DNA of 64,000 nucleotides, from positions 186,001-250,000 of the forward strand of contig NZ_WKJN01000005.1 in assembly GCF_009674495.1 (NCBI RefSeq), written 5' to 3'. Of this stretch, positions 1-9,078 are shown piece by piece (positions within the stretch are counted from its first letter, which is position 1; each line of letters opens with the position of its first letter). The DNA comes from Duganella alba. GTDB lineage: Bacteria > Pseudomonadota > Gammaproteobacteria > Burkholderiales > Burkholderiaceae_D. The position numbers were made by a program, and so were the translations under genes. Below the pieces are notes generated by a model. That model had not been told where the DNA came from and searched no databases. It was given only the letters and a program-made list of their open reading frames with translations.

Positions 1-989
1 TGTGGGGCAATCCTGCGCATCCGCCGTCCAAGTACCTGGAGATCACGCCGCGCTTCATGTCCGAATACGGCTTGCAGGCCTGGCCCGTGCAACGCACCAT
101 CGATGCCTTCGCCAAGCGCGGCGAGCAGGGTATCGCCACGCCGGTGATCGAGGCGCACCAGAAATTCCTGGCCGGTAAAGGTAACGAACGGCTGATGAAA
201 TACGTGGATTACGAGTTCGGCGAAACCAGGGACTTCGCTTCCTTCGTCTACCTGAGCCAGGCCGCGCAGGCCGAGGGCATCGAACTGGCGGCGCTACACC
301 ATCGCGCCAGCCGGCCGTTCACCATGGGTTCGCTGTACTGGCAGCTGAACGATGTGTGGCCGGGCGCCTCCTGGTCCAGCGTGGACTGGTTCGGCCGCTG
401 GAAAGCCTTGCAATTCCATGCACGCCGCTTCTACGCGCCGGTGGCGGTGGCCGCGTTGCGCACACCGCAAGGCAATACCTCGCTCAACCTGCTCAACGAC
501 CGCACGCACGCCGTGCGCGGCGAACTGCGCCTGCGCTTGCTGAGCCTCGACGGCAAGCTGCTGCGCGACGAACGTAAGCAGGTCGAGCTGGCGTCGCTGT
601 CGTCAACCCGGCTGGCCGATTACACCGACGCTGCCTTGCTGGGCGACGCCGATCCGGCATCCACCGTCGCCGTGTTCGACCTGCAAGCCGAAGGCGAACC
701 GGCATCGCGCGGCACGGTATATTTCAAGCCAGCCAAGGAGATGCACTGGCCGGACGCCGGCCTGCGCGCGCAACTGCGCGCCGACGGCAAGGGCTACACG
801 CTCGACCTGAGCGCCTCAAAATTCGCGCGCGCCGTATGGATCGATTTCGGCGACGCCGACGCCGATGTTTCTGACAATGCATTGACACTGCTGCCGGGTG
901 AAAGCGTGTCGCTGCATGTTTCATCCAAGGCCAGCCTGGCGACGCTGCGCAAGGTATTGCGCGTGCGTTCACTGGCCGACGACCACTAA
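1..989 (+). CDS. Beta-mannosidase, GH2 family (5' end outside window)
   Basis: The reading frame is open from base 3, so this is the C-terminal part of a longer protein. It begins WGNPAHPPSKY and soon reaches PRFMSEYG (about bases 48-71). That is the GH2 beta-mannosidase motif, and its Glu is the catalytic nucleophile in characterised members. The next 90 residues (GSLYWQLNDVWPGASWSSVD) are the end of the barrel, followed by a beta-sandwich tail. The enzyme removes terminal beta-1,4-mannose from manno-oligosaccharides. Its stop is 17 bases before the GH92 gene, so the two are probably cotranscribed. An internal ATG at 57 is inside the catalytic domain and is not the start. Confidence 0.88.
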   Translation, partial: WGNPAHPPSKYLEITPRFMSEYGLQAWPVQRTIDAFAKRGEQGIATPVIEAHQKFLAGKGNERLMKYVDYEFGETRDFASFVYLSQAAQAEGIELAALHHRASRPFTMGSLYWQLNDVWPGASWSSVDWFGRWKALQFHARRFYAPVAVAALRTPQGNTSLNLLNDRTHAVRGELRLRLLSLDGKLLRDERKQVELASLSSTRLADYTDAALLGDADPASTVAVFDLQAEGEPASRGTVYFKPAKEMHWPDAGLRAQLRADGKGYTLDLSASKFARAVWIDFGDADADVSDNALTLLPGESVSLHVSSKASLATLRKVLRVRSLADDH

Positions 990-1006
990 AAAAAGGAGAT
1001 AGCTTC

Positions 1007-3436
1007 ATGTCCGTATTCCCCATCCCGTCTCGTGTGGCAGCCTGCACGCTGCTGGCCGCGCTGACGCTGCCCGCCGTCGCGGCCACGCCAGTGCCAGCCA
1101 ACACGACACCGGTCAATACCTTCATCGGCACCCAGGATGAAGGCAACACCTTCCCCGGCGCCTCCGCCCCATTCGGCATGATCCAGGTCGGCCCGACCGG
1201 CGAGCACTACGCCGGCTGGCGCTATAGCGACAGCCATATTCGCGGCTTCGGCCACTCCTACCTGTCCGGCGCCGGCTGCTGGGAGCAGGGCGGTCAGCTG
1301 CAAGTGCTGCCGGTCACCGGCAAGATCGGACCGGGCGGCGATTTCGATACCGCCAAGCCAGGCAGCTTCGATTACAAAAAATACGCCGCCGAGTATAGCC
1401 ACGACGGCGAAGTCGGCCAGGCCGGCTACTACAAGGTGCAGCTGACCAGCTACGGCGGCATCACCGCCGAGGCCACCGCGCTGACCCGCGCCGCCGCCGA
1501 GCGCTACACCTTTGCCGCCAACGCCACCAGCGGCAACGTGCTGCTGAATCTGGGCCAGGCCAACGAACGCCATTCCGTGATCGGCAGCGAAGTGACCGTG
1601 GTGGACGACCGCAGCGTCGAAGGCCAGATCACCACCAAGAGCTTCTGCGGCGGCGCCCAGTACACCACATGGTTCCGCATCACCTTCGACCAGCCATTCA
1701 CCACGCACGGCATCTGGGATGATCGCGGCGGCTGGGCGGGCGCCAAAGGCCCGAGCCAGCAGGGCGAAGCCCGTCCGCACGGCGTCTGGCTGACCTTCGA
1801 CCTCAAGTCCGGCAAGGCGGTAACCGCCGTCAGCGCCATCTCGCACGTCGACATCGAAGGCGCGCGCGCCAACCTGAAAGCCGAAGGCATGGCCAACGGC
1901 CGTCCGATGGGCTTTGACGCCATGCGCACGCAGGCGCAATCGGTCTGGCAGCGTGAACTGAACAGCGTGCGCATCCAGGGCGGCAGTAACGACGACCGCA
2001 CCGTGTTCTACACCGCGCTGTACCACGCGCTGCTGCAGCCGCTGACCGGCAACGATGCCGACGGCCGCTATCGCGGTTACGACAACGCCGTCCACACCGC
2101 CAAGGACTGGACTTACTACGAGTTCTTCTCGCTGTGGGACACCTACCGCGCGCAGAACCAGCTGCTGGCGCTGCTGCGTCCCGAACGCGCGCGTGACATC
2201 GGCAACTCGGTGCTGAAGATCCGCGAGCAGGGCGGCTGGCTGCCACGCTGGGGCTATGCCAACTTCGAGACCAACATCATGACCGGCGATCCGGTCACGC
2301 CGTTCCTGGTCGACCTGTGGCGCTATGGCGCATTGAAGGGCCGCGAAGCTGAGGCTTACACCGCGTTGCGCGAAAACGCCTTCGGCGTGCCGCCGCATAA
2401 CATCCGCGCGCAAGGCCGCGCCGGCAACCTGAACTACCTGAGCCAGGGCTTCGTGCAATACGACCGCAGCTTCCCATCGAAAGGCATGGACGTCGATCCG
2501 CACCACGGCGCCTCGTCGACGCTGGAATATGCTGTCGGTGACGGCGCGCTGGCCACCATGGCCAAGGCGCTGCGGCACACCGAAGATGCGCAACTGCTGT
2601 CGCAGCGCGCGCTGAACTGGCGCAAGGTATGGGATCCGAAAGCGCAGGACAAGGAGACCGGCTTGAGCGGCTTCCCGCGTCCACGATTGATCGGCGGTGA
2701 ATGGTTCACCGACGTCGACGGCAGCTACGATCCACGCAGCGAGCGCGGCTTCCACGAAGGCACCGGCTGGCAATACCAGTGGCTGGTGCGTCAGGACATC
2801 CCTGGCCTGGCCGAAGCGATGGGCGGACCAGCCAAGGCGCTGCAACGCCTGGACCTGTTCTTCGACTACGACGCCCTGGTGGCCGATCCGCAAGCGGTGC
2901 GCAAATCGTGGGTGGTGGGTCCGTACAGCTACTACAGCCAGTTCCGCTACAACCCGAACAACGAGCCTGACCTGCACGCGCCATGGGTCTACACCCTGAT
3001 GGGCCAGCCGTGGAAAACCACCACCGTGCTGCGCGCCGCCGAGACCCTGTTCGGCAACGGTCCGAGCGGCGTAACCGGCAACGACGACCTGGGCACCATG
3101 TCGGCCTGGTATCTGTTCAGCGCGCTGGGCCTGTACCCGGACGCGCCGGGCAGTGGCCGCTTCCTGCTGCACGCACCGCGCTTCTCGCGTGCCGAGATCG
3201 ATCTGCCGCAGGGCCGCCTGCTGCGCATCGAAGCACCGGACGCCAAGCCGGGCGAGCGCCGCTTCGTCAAATCGGTCAGCTGGGGCAACCAGCCGGTATC
3301 GCGCGTCTGGCTGGACTGGGAGCAACTGCAAGCCGGCGGCATCCTGGGCTACCGCCTGACGCCGCAAGCCGATACCGCAGGCTGGGGCACCCGTGGCCGC
3401 GACCTGCCGCAGGCGCCGGCAGGGCTGAAAAACTAA
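1007..3436 (+). CDS. GH92 alpha-mannosidase, secreted
   Basis: This 809-residue protein has a signal peptide ending near AVAA and full GH92 length. Family signatures seen are NTFIGTQDEGNTFPGA near the mature N-terminus, SLWDTYRAQNQL near residue 377, ASSTLEYAVGD near 500 and GNDDLGTMSAWYLFSALGLY near 691. GH92 enzymes are calcium-dependent exo-alpha-mannosidases acting on alpha-mannan or N-glycan mannose; which linkage is cut cannot be read here. The start ATG follows AAAGGAG at 993-999. With the beta-mannosidase just upstream it forms a mannose-releasing pair, probably periplasmic. Confidence 0.92.
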   Translation: MSVFPIPSRVAACTLLAALTLPAVAATPVPANTTPVNTFIGTQDEGNTFPGASAPFGMIQVGPTGEHYAGWRYSDSHIRGFGHSYLSGAGCWEQGGQLQVLPVTGKIGPGGDFDTAKPGSFDYKKYAAEYSHDGEVGQAGYYKVQLTSYGGITAEATALTRAAAERYTFAANATSGNVLLNLGQANERHSVIGSEVTVVDDRSVEGQITTKSFCGGAQYTTWFRITFDQPFTTHGIWDDRGGWAGAKGPSQQGEARPHGVWLTFDLKSGKAVTAVSAISHVDIEGARANLKAEGMANGRPMGFDAMRTQAQSVWQRELNSVRIQGGSNDDRTVFYTALYHALLQPLTGNDADGRYRGYDNAVHTAKDWTYYEFFSLWDTYRAQNQLLALLRPERARDIGNSVLKIREQGGWLPRWGYANFETNIMTGDPVTPFLVDLWRYGALKGREAEAYTALRENAFGVPPHNIRAQGRAGNLNYLSQGFVQYDRSFPSKGMDVDPHHGASSTLEYAVGDGALATMAKALRHTEDAQLLSQRALNWRKVWDPKAQDKETGLSGFPRPRLIGGEWFTDVDGSYDPRSERGFHEGTGWQYQWLVRQDIPGLAEAMGGPAKALQRLDLFFDYDALVADPQAVRKSWVVGPYSYYSQFRYNPNNEPDLHAPWVYTLMGQPWKTTTVLRAAETLFGNGPSGVTGNDDLGTMSAWYLFSALGLYPDAPGSGRFLLHAPRFSRAEIDLPQGRLLRIEAPDAKPGERRFVKSVSWGNQPVSRVWLDWEQLQAGGILGYRLTPQADTAGWGTRGRDLPQAPAGLKN

Positions 3437-3472
3437 TGTTACAAACTCTCACCATGTCTTACAGGTGCGGTT

Positions 3473-3513
3473 TGTAAATTCATGTAAAGTGCGGGCAGTT
3501 GTAACCTTGTAAC
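3473..3513. promoter_or_regulatory. Cluster of TGTAA repeats upstream of SIMPL gene
   Basis: TGTAAA occurs at 3473 and 3483 (10-bp period), and TTGTAAC at 3499 and 3507 (8-bp period). Just upstream are the inverse words TTACAAAC and CTTACAG. The cluster lies directly in front of the Shine-Dalgarno (3521-3526) of the first SIMPL gene. Repeats of this period suit an OmpR-type regulator, but the binding protein is unknown. Confidence 0.4.
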
Positions 3514-3531
3514 ATTAACTAAGGAGCCCGC

Positions 3532-4290
3532 ATGAGCATCATGAGAAATTTCGCTGCCGTCGCTGCAATCACTTCCATCGCGCTGGCTGCGCACGCCGCT
3601 CCTAATGAACTGCCCACCACCGGCACGCTGGTGGTGGTGCCCGCATATGGCGAAGTCAAACACGTCAACGACCAGGCCGTCGTGCTGCTGGCCGTTGAAG
3701 AGCAGGATAAGGACAAGGCTGCCGCCGCGTCGCGCGTCAACACCAAGATGAAGCAGGGCCTGGAGATCGTCAAGAAAGAAGATCCGCAGGCCAGCCTGAA
3801 AACCCAGGGTTATTACACCTATCCGGTCTATCCGGAAGAAGTCGTGCTGCCGAACGGCCGTCCGGCCAAGCAGCGCGTCCCGACCGCCTGGCGCGTGGGT
3901 CAGTATCTGGAAGTGACCACCTCCAGCCTGGACAAGCTGCCGAAAACCGTCGCCGCCGCGCAGAAAATCCTGGCGCTGAACAGCATCAATTTCGGCCTGA
4001 AGCCGGAAACCACCAAGCAGCTGGATGACCAGCGCATCGCCGCCACCTACAAGAACCTGAACGAGCGCATCGCTTCGATCGCCAACGCCATGGGCCGCAA
4101 GGTCGGTGACGCGGTGCTGGACACCGTCGATTTCGAAGGCTCGGGCAACTACACCGAAGCCCGCCCTGCGGCGGCGCCGATGATGATGCGCATGAAGTCC
4201 GCCGACACGGCCGAAGTGGCCGAGCCAAGCTTCGAGCCGGGCGAGACCACCCTGCAGATGCAATTGGTCGGCAAGGTCCGTTTCAAATAA
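3532..4290 (+). CDS. SIMPL domain-containing periplasmic protein (copy 1)
   Basis: A 252-residue protein with a signal peptide cleaved near AAHAAP. The SIMPL (DUF541, YggE-like) pattern is clear: an N-terminal strand GTLVVVPAYGEV, then DKDKAAAASRVN, LKTQGYYTYPVYPEE, the central TAWRVGQYLEV segment, a hydrophobic helix KTVAAAQKILALNSINFGL and the C-terminal repeat. YggE is linked to oxidative-stress tolerance, but the molecular function of the family is not settled. The start is fixed by AAGGAG at 3521-3526. The next gene is a clear paralogue sharing most of these blocks. No transmembrane helix is seen after the signal peptide. Confidence 0.85.
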   Translation: MSIMRNFAAVAAITSIALAAHAAPNELPTTGTLVVVPAYGEVKHVNDQAVVLLAVEEQDKDKAAAASRVNTKMKQGLEIVKKEDPQASLKTQGYYTYPVYPEEVVLPNGRPAKQRVPTAWRVGQYLEVTTSSLDKLPKTVAAAQKILALNSINFGLKPETTKQLDDQRIAATYKNLNERIASIANAMGRKVGDAVLDTVDFEGSGNYTEARPAAAPMMMRMKSADTAEVAEPSFEPGETTLQMQLVGKVRFK

Positions 4291-4304
4291 GTTGTGTTCG
4301 GCGC

Positions 4305-4337
4305 CAGTTGAGGTAAAGTTTGTTTTTTTCTCAACTG
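4305..4337 (+). promoter_or_regulatory. Inverted repeat overlapping a ribosome binding site
   Basis: CAGTTGAG (4305-4312) and CTCAACTG (4330-4337) are perfect 8-bp inverted repeats separated by a 17-base U-rich loop. The right arm runs into CTGGAG (4335-4340), the likely Shine-Dalgarno of the second SIMPL gene. In mRNA the hairpin could hide the ribosome binding site. A control role is inference. Confidence 0.5.
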
Positions 4338-4346
4338 GAGCCTGCA

Positions 4347-5111
4347 ATGAAATACCTCGTTGTCGCCGCCCTGACGGCGTGTGTGGTCGCCGCGCACGCC
4401 GCGCCGCTGCAAACCCTGCCGACCGCCGGCACGCTGGTGGTGGTGCCGGCCTTTGGCGAAGTCACGCACGTGAACGACCAGGCCAACGCCACGCTGTCGG
4501 TGGAAGAGGTCGACAAGGACAAGGCCGTCGCCGCTTCGCGCGTCAATGCCAAGATGAAGCAGGGCCTTGAGGTATTGAAAAAGGCCGATCCCAAGGCCAC
4601 GCTGAAAACCCAGAACTACTACACCTATCCGGTCTATCCGGAGGAGCCGGCGCCGGTGCCCGGCCAGCCGCGCAAGCCGCGCGTGCCCACCGCCTGGCGC
4701 GTCGGCCAGAGCGTGCAACTCGTCACCACCAATCTGGACAGCCTGCCGAAAACCGTGGCCGCCGCGCAAAGCGTGTTAAGCCTGAATAACCTGCATTTCA
4801 GCCTGTCGCCGGCCACCACCAAGAAAATGGACGACGAACGCATTGCCGCCACCTATCTGAACCTGAATGAACGCATCAATGCCATTGCCGGCGCCATGGG
4901 CCGCAATGTGGGCGACGCCGTGCTCGATACGGTCGATTTCGAAGGCTCCGGCAACTACAGCAACCGCGTGGAGGTCACCGGCGCGCGCGCGATGGCCTAC
5001 GCCGCCGCGCCGCCGGCCCCTCCAGCGCCGGGACAGGTTGTCGAACCAAGCTTCGAGCCGGGCGAAACCACGCTGCAAATGCGCCTGGTGGGCAAAGTGC
5101 GCTTCAAATAG
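4347..5111 (+). CDS. SIMPL domain-containing periplasmic protein (copy 2)
   Basis: This 254-residue paralogue of the preceding gene shares GTLVVVPA(Y/F)GEV, NYYTYPVYPEE, PTAWRVGQ, VGDAVLDTVDFEGSGNY and the end SFEPGETTLQM plus KVRFK. The ATG at 4347 is preferred over an upstream in-frame ATG at 4320. It follows GGAG at 4337-4340 and begins a proper signal peptide (MKYLVVAALTACVVAAHAAP). The copy carries an Ala/Pro-rich insert near residue 225 (AAPPAPPAPGQ). It is closed by a strong terminator. Duplication followed by divergence is evident; a division of labour is unknown. Confidence 0.85.
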   Translation: MKYLVVAALTACVVAAHAAPLQTLPTAGTLVVVPAFGEVTHVNDQANATLSVEEVDKDKAVAASRVNAKMKQGLEVLKKADPKATLKTQNYYTYPVYPEEPAPVPGQPRKPRVPTAWRVGQSVQLVTTNLDSLPKTVAAAQSVLSLNNLHFSLSPATTKKMDDERIAATYLNLNERINAIAGAMGRNVGDAVLDTVDFEGSGNYSNRVEVTGARAMAYAAAPPAPPAPGQVVEPSFEPGETTLQMRLVGKVRFK

Positions 5112-5130
5112 GCAAAATTGGGCAGAATAG

Positions 5131-5156
5131 GGGGATGGCGCGCCATCCCCTTTTTT
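5131..5156 (+). terminator. Intrinsic terminator after SIMPL pair
   Basis: GGGGATGGCG at 5131-5140 pairs perfectly with CGCCATCCCC at 5141-5150 and is followed by six T. It separates the SIMPL genes from pssA. Confidence 0.9.
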
Positions 5157-5170
5157 ACGGGCGGCTCCTC

Positions 5171-5176
5171 TATAAT
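5171..5176 (+). promoter_or_regulatory. -10 element for pssA
   Basis: A perfect TATAAT lies 40 bases before the pssA start and directly after the preceding terminator. The -35 position falls in the terminator T-tract and has no good consensus, so this is a single-element prediction. Confidence 0.45.
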
Positions 5177-5215
5177 GATGGCGCAATAACCAGATAATGA
5201 GAGAAACGGACCGCT

Positions 5216-6088
5216 ATGCCCAATTTCCCCCGCCGCCGCGCCAAAGGTAGCGCAGCCCAAGTCAAGGTGCCCAAAACGTCGCGCTTCAGCCGTTTTGCGC
5301 GTCGCGCCCGCGGAGAGGATCTCGACCGGCCGCGCCACCGCGGCATTTATCTGCTGCCGAACGCCTTCACCACCGCCGCGCTGTTCTGCGGTTTCTACGC
5401 CATCGTCATGGCGATGAACCAGAAATTCGAGCATGCCGCCTGGGCGATCTTCATCGCCATGGTGCTGGACGGCCTGGACGGCCGCGTCGCCCGCCTGACC
5501 AACACGCAGAGCGAATTCGGCGCGCAGTACGATTCGCTGTCGGACATGGTGTCCTTCGGCGCCGCGCCGGCGCTGGTGATGTACGAATGGTCGCTGCGCG
5601 GCCTGGGCAAGCTGGGCTGGATCGCGGCGTTTGTCTACTGCGCCGGCGCCGCCTTGCGCCTGGCGCGTTTCAACACCAATATCGAAGTGGTGGACAAGCG
5701 CTACTTCCAGGGCATGCCGTCGCCGTCGGCCGCCGCGCTGGTGGCCGGCTTCATCCTGATGATGCTGGACCTGGAAGTGTCGGGCCTGGACATGGGCTGG
5801 GTATCGTGGGGCATTGCCGTCTTCGCCGGCCTGACGATGGTCAGCAATGTGCCGTTCTACAGTTTCAAGGACGTGAACTTCCGCAAGCCGGTGCCGTTCA
5901 TCGGCGTGTTCCTGATTGCGCTGGGCCTGGCGCTGATCGCCATCAAGCCGGCGGCGACCTTGTGGCCGCTGTTTGCGATTTACGGCTTGTCCGGTTATGT
6001 GGTCGCGGCCTGGCGCGCGGCCAAGGGCAAGAAGGTCAGCCTGATCCAGACCGAGATGGAAAGCGACGACCCGAGCGAACGGCACTAG
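5216..6088 (+). CDS. pssA: CDP-diacylglycerol--serine O-phosphatidyltransferase
   Basis: A 290-residue integral membrane enzyme making phosphatidylserine from CDP-diacylglycerol and serine, the route to phosphatidylethanolamine. The CDP-alcohol phosphotransferase motif is complete: DGRVARL, then eight residues to G, three to D and three to D (AQYDSLSD), near residues 85-107. Several hydrophobic helices follow, including [21 protein letters not shown] basic N-terminal tail of about 35 residues precedes the first helix. In Burkholderiales pssA usually sits directly before leuA, as here. The usual upstream ilvBHC/psd genes are not adjacent. Confidence 0.93.
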   Translation: MPNFPRRRAKGSAAQVKVPKTSRFSRFARRARGEDLDRPRHRGIYLLPNAFTTAALFCGFYAIVMAMNQKFEHAAWAIFIAMVLDGLDGRVARLTNTQSEFGAQYDSLSDMVSFGAAPALVMYEWSLRGLGKLGWIAAFVYCAGAALRLARFNTNIEVVDKRYFQGMPSPSAAALVAGFILMMLDLEVSGLDMGWVSWGIAVFAGLTMVSNVPFYSFKDVNFRKPVPFIGVFLIALGLALIAIKPAATLWPLFAIYGLSGYVVAAWRAAKGKKVSLIQTEMESDDPSERH

Positions 6089-6155
6089 ACACCGCAGTGC
6101 GGTGGGCACTGAGATTCCAGCAACGAAGCAACTGAGCACAAGCCACGGAGCTATC

Positions 6156-7703
6156 ATGAGCAACTCATCCAACCGCCTGATCATCTTCGACACCACCCTG
6201 CGCGACGGCGAGCAATCGCCGGGCGCCTCGATGACCAGGGACGAAAAGGTCCGCATCGCCAAGCAGCTGGAACGCTTGCGCGTCGACGTCATCGAGGCCG
6301 GCTTCGCCGCCGCCTCTCCCGGCGATTTCGAATCCATCAAGGCGATTGCCTCGGTGGTGCGCGAGTCGACCATCTGTTCACTGTCGCGCGCCAATGACCG
6401 CGACATCGCCCGCGCCGCCGAGGCGCTGGCGCCGGCCGAGCGCAAACGCATCCACACCTTCATCGCCACCTCCAAGCTGCACATGGAGGCCAAGCTGCGC
6501 ATGCTGCCGGAGCAGGTGCTGACGCAGGCCTGCAACGCGGTGCGCTTCGCCCGCCAGTACACCGACGATATCGAATTCAGTCCGGAAGACGGCAGCCGCT
6601 CGGACGAGGATTTCCTGTGCCGCGTGCTGGAAGGCGTGATCGCCGAAGGCGCCACCACCATCAACTTCCCGGACACGGTGGGCTACGCGGTGCCGGAGAT
6701 TTTCGGCGAGACCATCCGCCGCCTGCGCGAGCGCATTCCCAATTCCGACAAGGCCGTGTGGTCGGTGCACTGCCATAACGACCTGGGACTGGCGGTGGCC
6801 AATTCGCTGGCCGGCGTGATGATCGGCGGCGCACGGCAGGTCGAGTGCACCATCAATGGCCTCGGCGAACGGGCCGGCAACACCGCGCTGGAAGAGGTGG
6901 TGATGGCGCTGCGCACGCGCGGCGGCTACTACAACCTGGAATGCGGCATCGACACCACGCAGATCGTGGCGGCGTCCAAGATGGTGTCGCAGATTACCGG
7001 CTTTGCGGTGCAGCCCAACAAGGCGGTGGTGGGTGCGAACGCGTTTGCGCACGCCTCGGGCATCCACCAGGACGGCATGCTGAAGTCGCGCGAGACCTAC
7101 GAGATCATGCGCGCCGAGGATGTGGGCTGGACCGCGACCAAGATCGTGCTGGGCAAGCTGTCCGGCCGCAACGCGTTCAAGCAGCGCCTGCAGGAGCTGG
7201 GCATCGATCTGGAATCGGAAACCGAAGTCAACGCCGCGTTCGCGCGCTTCAAGGAGCTGGCCGACCGCAAGTCGGAGATTTTTGACGAGGACATCCTGGC
7301 GCTGGTGTCGGATGAGCAGCAATCGCAGGAGAGCGAGTTTTACCGCTTCGTCTCGCTGGAACAGCGCTCGGCCAGCGGCGAGACGCCGTCGGCGAAAGTG
7401 GTGTTCCTTATCGACGGCGAGGAGCATGTCAGCGAAGGCCGGGGCGATGGTCCGGTCGATGCGACCGTCAATGCGATCGAGGGCGAGGTAGGCAGCGGCG
7501 CGGAGCTGGTGCTGTTCTCGGTGAACGCCATCAGCACCGGCACGCAGTCGCAGGGCGAGGTGACGATGCGTTTGTCGAAGGAAGGCCGCATCGTCAACGG
7601 CGTTGGCGCTGATCCGGACATCATCGTGGCGTCGGCCAAGGCCTATCTGTCGGCGCTGAACAAACTGCATTCGAAAATAGAGCGAGTGAATCCGCAACTA
7701 TGA
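6156..7703 (+). CDS. leuA: 2-isopropylmalate synthase
   Basis: A 515-residue enzyme condensing acetyl-CoA with 2-ketoisovalerate, the first step of leucine synthesis. [15 protein letters not shown] near the start is the HMGL-like signature, and [15 protein letters not shown] with GLGERAGN gives metal and substrate residues. The C-terminal 130 residues ([14 protein letters not shown] onwards) form the LeuA allosteric domain that binds leucine. ATG 6156 follows GGAG (6147-6150); an in-frame ATG at 6102 would add 18 unlikely residues. The stop overlaps the next start (ATGA). Confidence 0.95.
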   Translation: MSNSSNRLIIFDTTLRDGEQSPGASMTRDEKVRIAKQLERLRVDVIEAGFAAASPGDFESIKAIASVVRESTICSLSRANDRDIARAAEALAPAERKRIHTFIATSKLHMEAKLRMLPEQVLTQACNAVRFARQYTDDIEFSPEDGSRSDEDFLCRVLEGVIAEGATTINFPDTVGYAVPEIFGETIRRLRERIPNSDKAVWSVHCHNDLGLAVANSLAGVMIGGARQVECTINGLGERAGNTALEEVVMALRTRGGYYNLECGIDTTQIVAASKMVSQITGFAVQPNKAVVGANAFAHASGIHQDGMLKSRETYEIMRAEDVGWTATKIVLGKLSGRNAFKQRLQELGIDLESETEVNAAFARFKELADRKSEIFDEDILALVSDEQQSQESEFYRFVSLEQRSASGETPSAKVVFLIDGEEHVSEGRGDGPVDATVNAIEGEVGSGAELVLFSVNAISTGTQSQGEVTMRLSKEGRIVNGVGADPDIIVASAKAYLSALNKLHSKIERVNPQL

Positions 7704-8623
7704 GTGAGCAATTTGATGTGGTGGCGCTGGGCGAGGCGATGGTGGAGTTCAACCAGGCCAGGTCCAGCGAGCCGTTGTACCGCCAGGGCTTTGGCGGCGA
7801 CACGTCCAACGCGGTGATCGCGGCCAGCCGCCAGGGTGCGCGCACCGCTTACCTGAGCCGCGTCGGCGAGGACCATTTTGGCCGCATGCTGCTGGATCTG
7901 TGGCAGACGGAAGGCGTGGATGTCAGCGCGGTGGCGCGCGATCCGCAGGCGCCGACCGGACTGTATTTCGTCAATCACGGGCCGGAAGGGCATGCGTTCA
8001 GCTATCTGCGCGCCGGTTCTGCGGCCAGCCGCATGCAGCCGCAGACCATGGACTTGAGCGCGGCGGCGCGCACGCGCTGGCTGCACATCTCGGGCATCTC
8101 GCAGGCCATTTCGGCCGGCGCCTGCGACACGGTGTTTGCCGCCATCGAGACCGCGCGCGCGGCTGGCGGCAAGGTGAGTTTCGATCCGAATCTGCGTTTG
8201 TCACTGTGGCCGTTGGCGCGCGCCCGCGCGACCATCTGCGCCACGATTGCGATGACGGATCTGTTCCTGCCGAGTCTTGACGAAGCGGTGGCGCTGGCGG
8301 GCACCGATGATGTGCCGGCGATCTTCGCATGGGCACGTGCGCATGGCGCGCATACGGTGGTATTGAAGGCCGGTTCGGCCGGCGCATGGTATGCGGAGCA
8401 GGGCGCGCAGCCGCAACTGGCGGCCGCGCGCGCGGTGCAGGCGGTGGACGCCACCGGCGCTGGCGATTGCTTCGATGGCAGTCTGCTGGCGCGGCTGGCA
8501 GCCGGCGATACGCTGGGCGATGCGGTGCGCTATGCGAATGGGGCCGCCGGGCTATCGACGCTGGGCCATGGCGCGGTGGCGCCGATTCCGACGGCGGCGC
8601 AGGTGCGTGCCGCGCTGGCTTGA
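7700..8623 (+). CDS. PfkB-family sugar kinase, 2-keto-3-deoxygluconate kinase-like
   Basis: A 307-residue PfkB kinase. N-terminal [11 protein letters not shown] and [17 protein letters not shown] bind the sugar. [20 protein letters not shown] near 250 is signature 2, with the catalytic Asp and anion hole. The N-terminal pattern and [11 protein letters not shown] resemble KdgK, which phosphorylates KDG in the Entner-Doudoroff or uronate route. Specificity within PfkB cannot be proven by eye. It overlaps leuA by four bases, so it is translationally coupled, an unusual partner for a leucine gene. Confidence 0.82.
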   Translation: MSEQFDVVALGEAMVEFNQARSSEPLYRQGFGGDTSNAVIAASRQGARTAYLSRVGEDHFGRMLLDLWQTEGVDVSAVARDPQAPTGLYFVNHGPEGHAFSYLRAGSAASRMQPQTMDLSAAARTRWLHISGISQAISAGACDTVFAAIETARAAGGKVSFDPNLRLSLWPLARARATICATIAMTDLFLPSLDEAVALAGTDDVPAIFAWARAHGAHTVVLKAGSAGAWYAEQGAQPQLAAARAVQAVDATGAGDCFDGSLLARLAAGDTLGDAVRYANGAAGLSTLGHGAVAPIPTAAQVRAALA

Positions 8624-8692
8624 TACTTCGCTCCACGCCGAAGCATTGGGGATTTTGAAAAGCTATTCTGGTGTTTTCAACCGGGGGCTTAC

Positions 8693-8998
8693 ATGACCAT
8701 CACTTGCTTCATCCGTTACGAGATCGATCCATTCCAGCGTGACGCTTTCCGCCAATATGCCGAGAACTGGGGCCGCATCATTCCGCGCCTTGGCGGCCGG
8801 CTGATCGGCTACTTCCTGCCGCATGAGGGCACCAATTACGAGGCGTGGGGACTGGTGGGCTTCGATTCGCTGGCGGATTATGAATCGTATCGCGGCCGCC
8901 TGCGCGCGGATGCGGAGGCGAAGGATAACTTTGCGTTCGCCCGGCAGCAGCGGTTCATCCTGCGCGAGGAGCGCACTTTTGCGGAGGCTGTTTCATGA
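8693..8998 (+). CDS. NIPSNAP family protein
   Basis: This 101-residue protein has the dimeric alpha/beta-barrel pattern of [27 protein letters not shown], then [26 protein letters not shown], then a [11 protein letters not shown] helix and ILREERTF as the last strand. It is predicted cytosolic. The biochemical role of bacterial NIPSNAPs is poorly defined. The last codons overlap the start of a 27-codon ORF (ATGA at 8995), then an ArsR gene, suggesting one translationally coupled unit. Confidence 0.85.
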   Translation: MTITCFIRYEIDPFQRDAFRQYAENWGRIIPRLGGRLIGYFLPHEGTNYEAWGLVGFDSLADYESYRGRLRADAEAKDNFAFARQQRFILREERTFAEAVS

Positions 8999-9078
8999 TC
9001 GCGGTGATTTTTGAGGTAATGCCCAGTACCCCGATGGCTTCCGCATCGGGCGCGGCATACGCGCCGGCCGCGCCATGA
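8995..9078 (+). pseudogene. 27-codon ORF, likely remnant of an antibiotic-biosynthesis-monooxygenase gene
   Basis: The ORF reads [10 protein letters not shown] and then an unrelated low-complexity tail (STPMASASGAAYAPAAP). [10 protein letters not shown] is how many small ABM-domain (dimeric alpha/beta-barrel) proteins begin; those are about 100 residues long. Its start overlaps the NIPSNAP stop and its stop overlaps the ArsR start, both as ATGA. The simplest reading is that most of an ABM gene was deleted while the coupling signals stayed. Alternatively it is a short leader peptide coupling the two genes. Confidence 0.5.

Noticed and set aside
986-3367. 793-codon minus-strand frame opposite the GH92 gene
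   Set aside because: Antisense shadow; composition is biased and there is no ribosome site.
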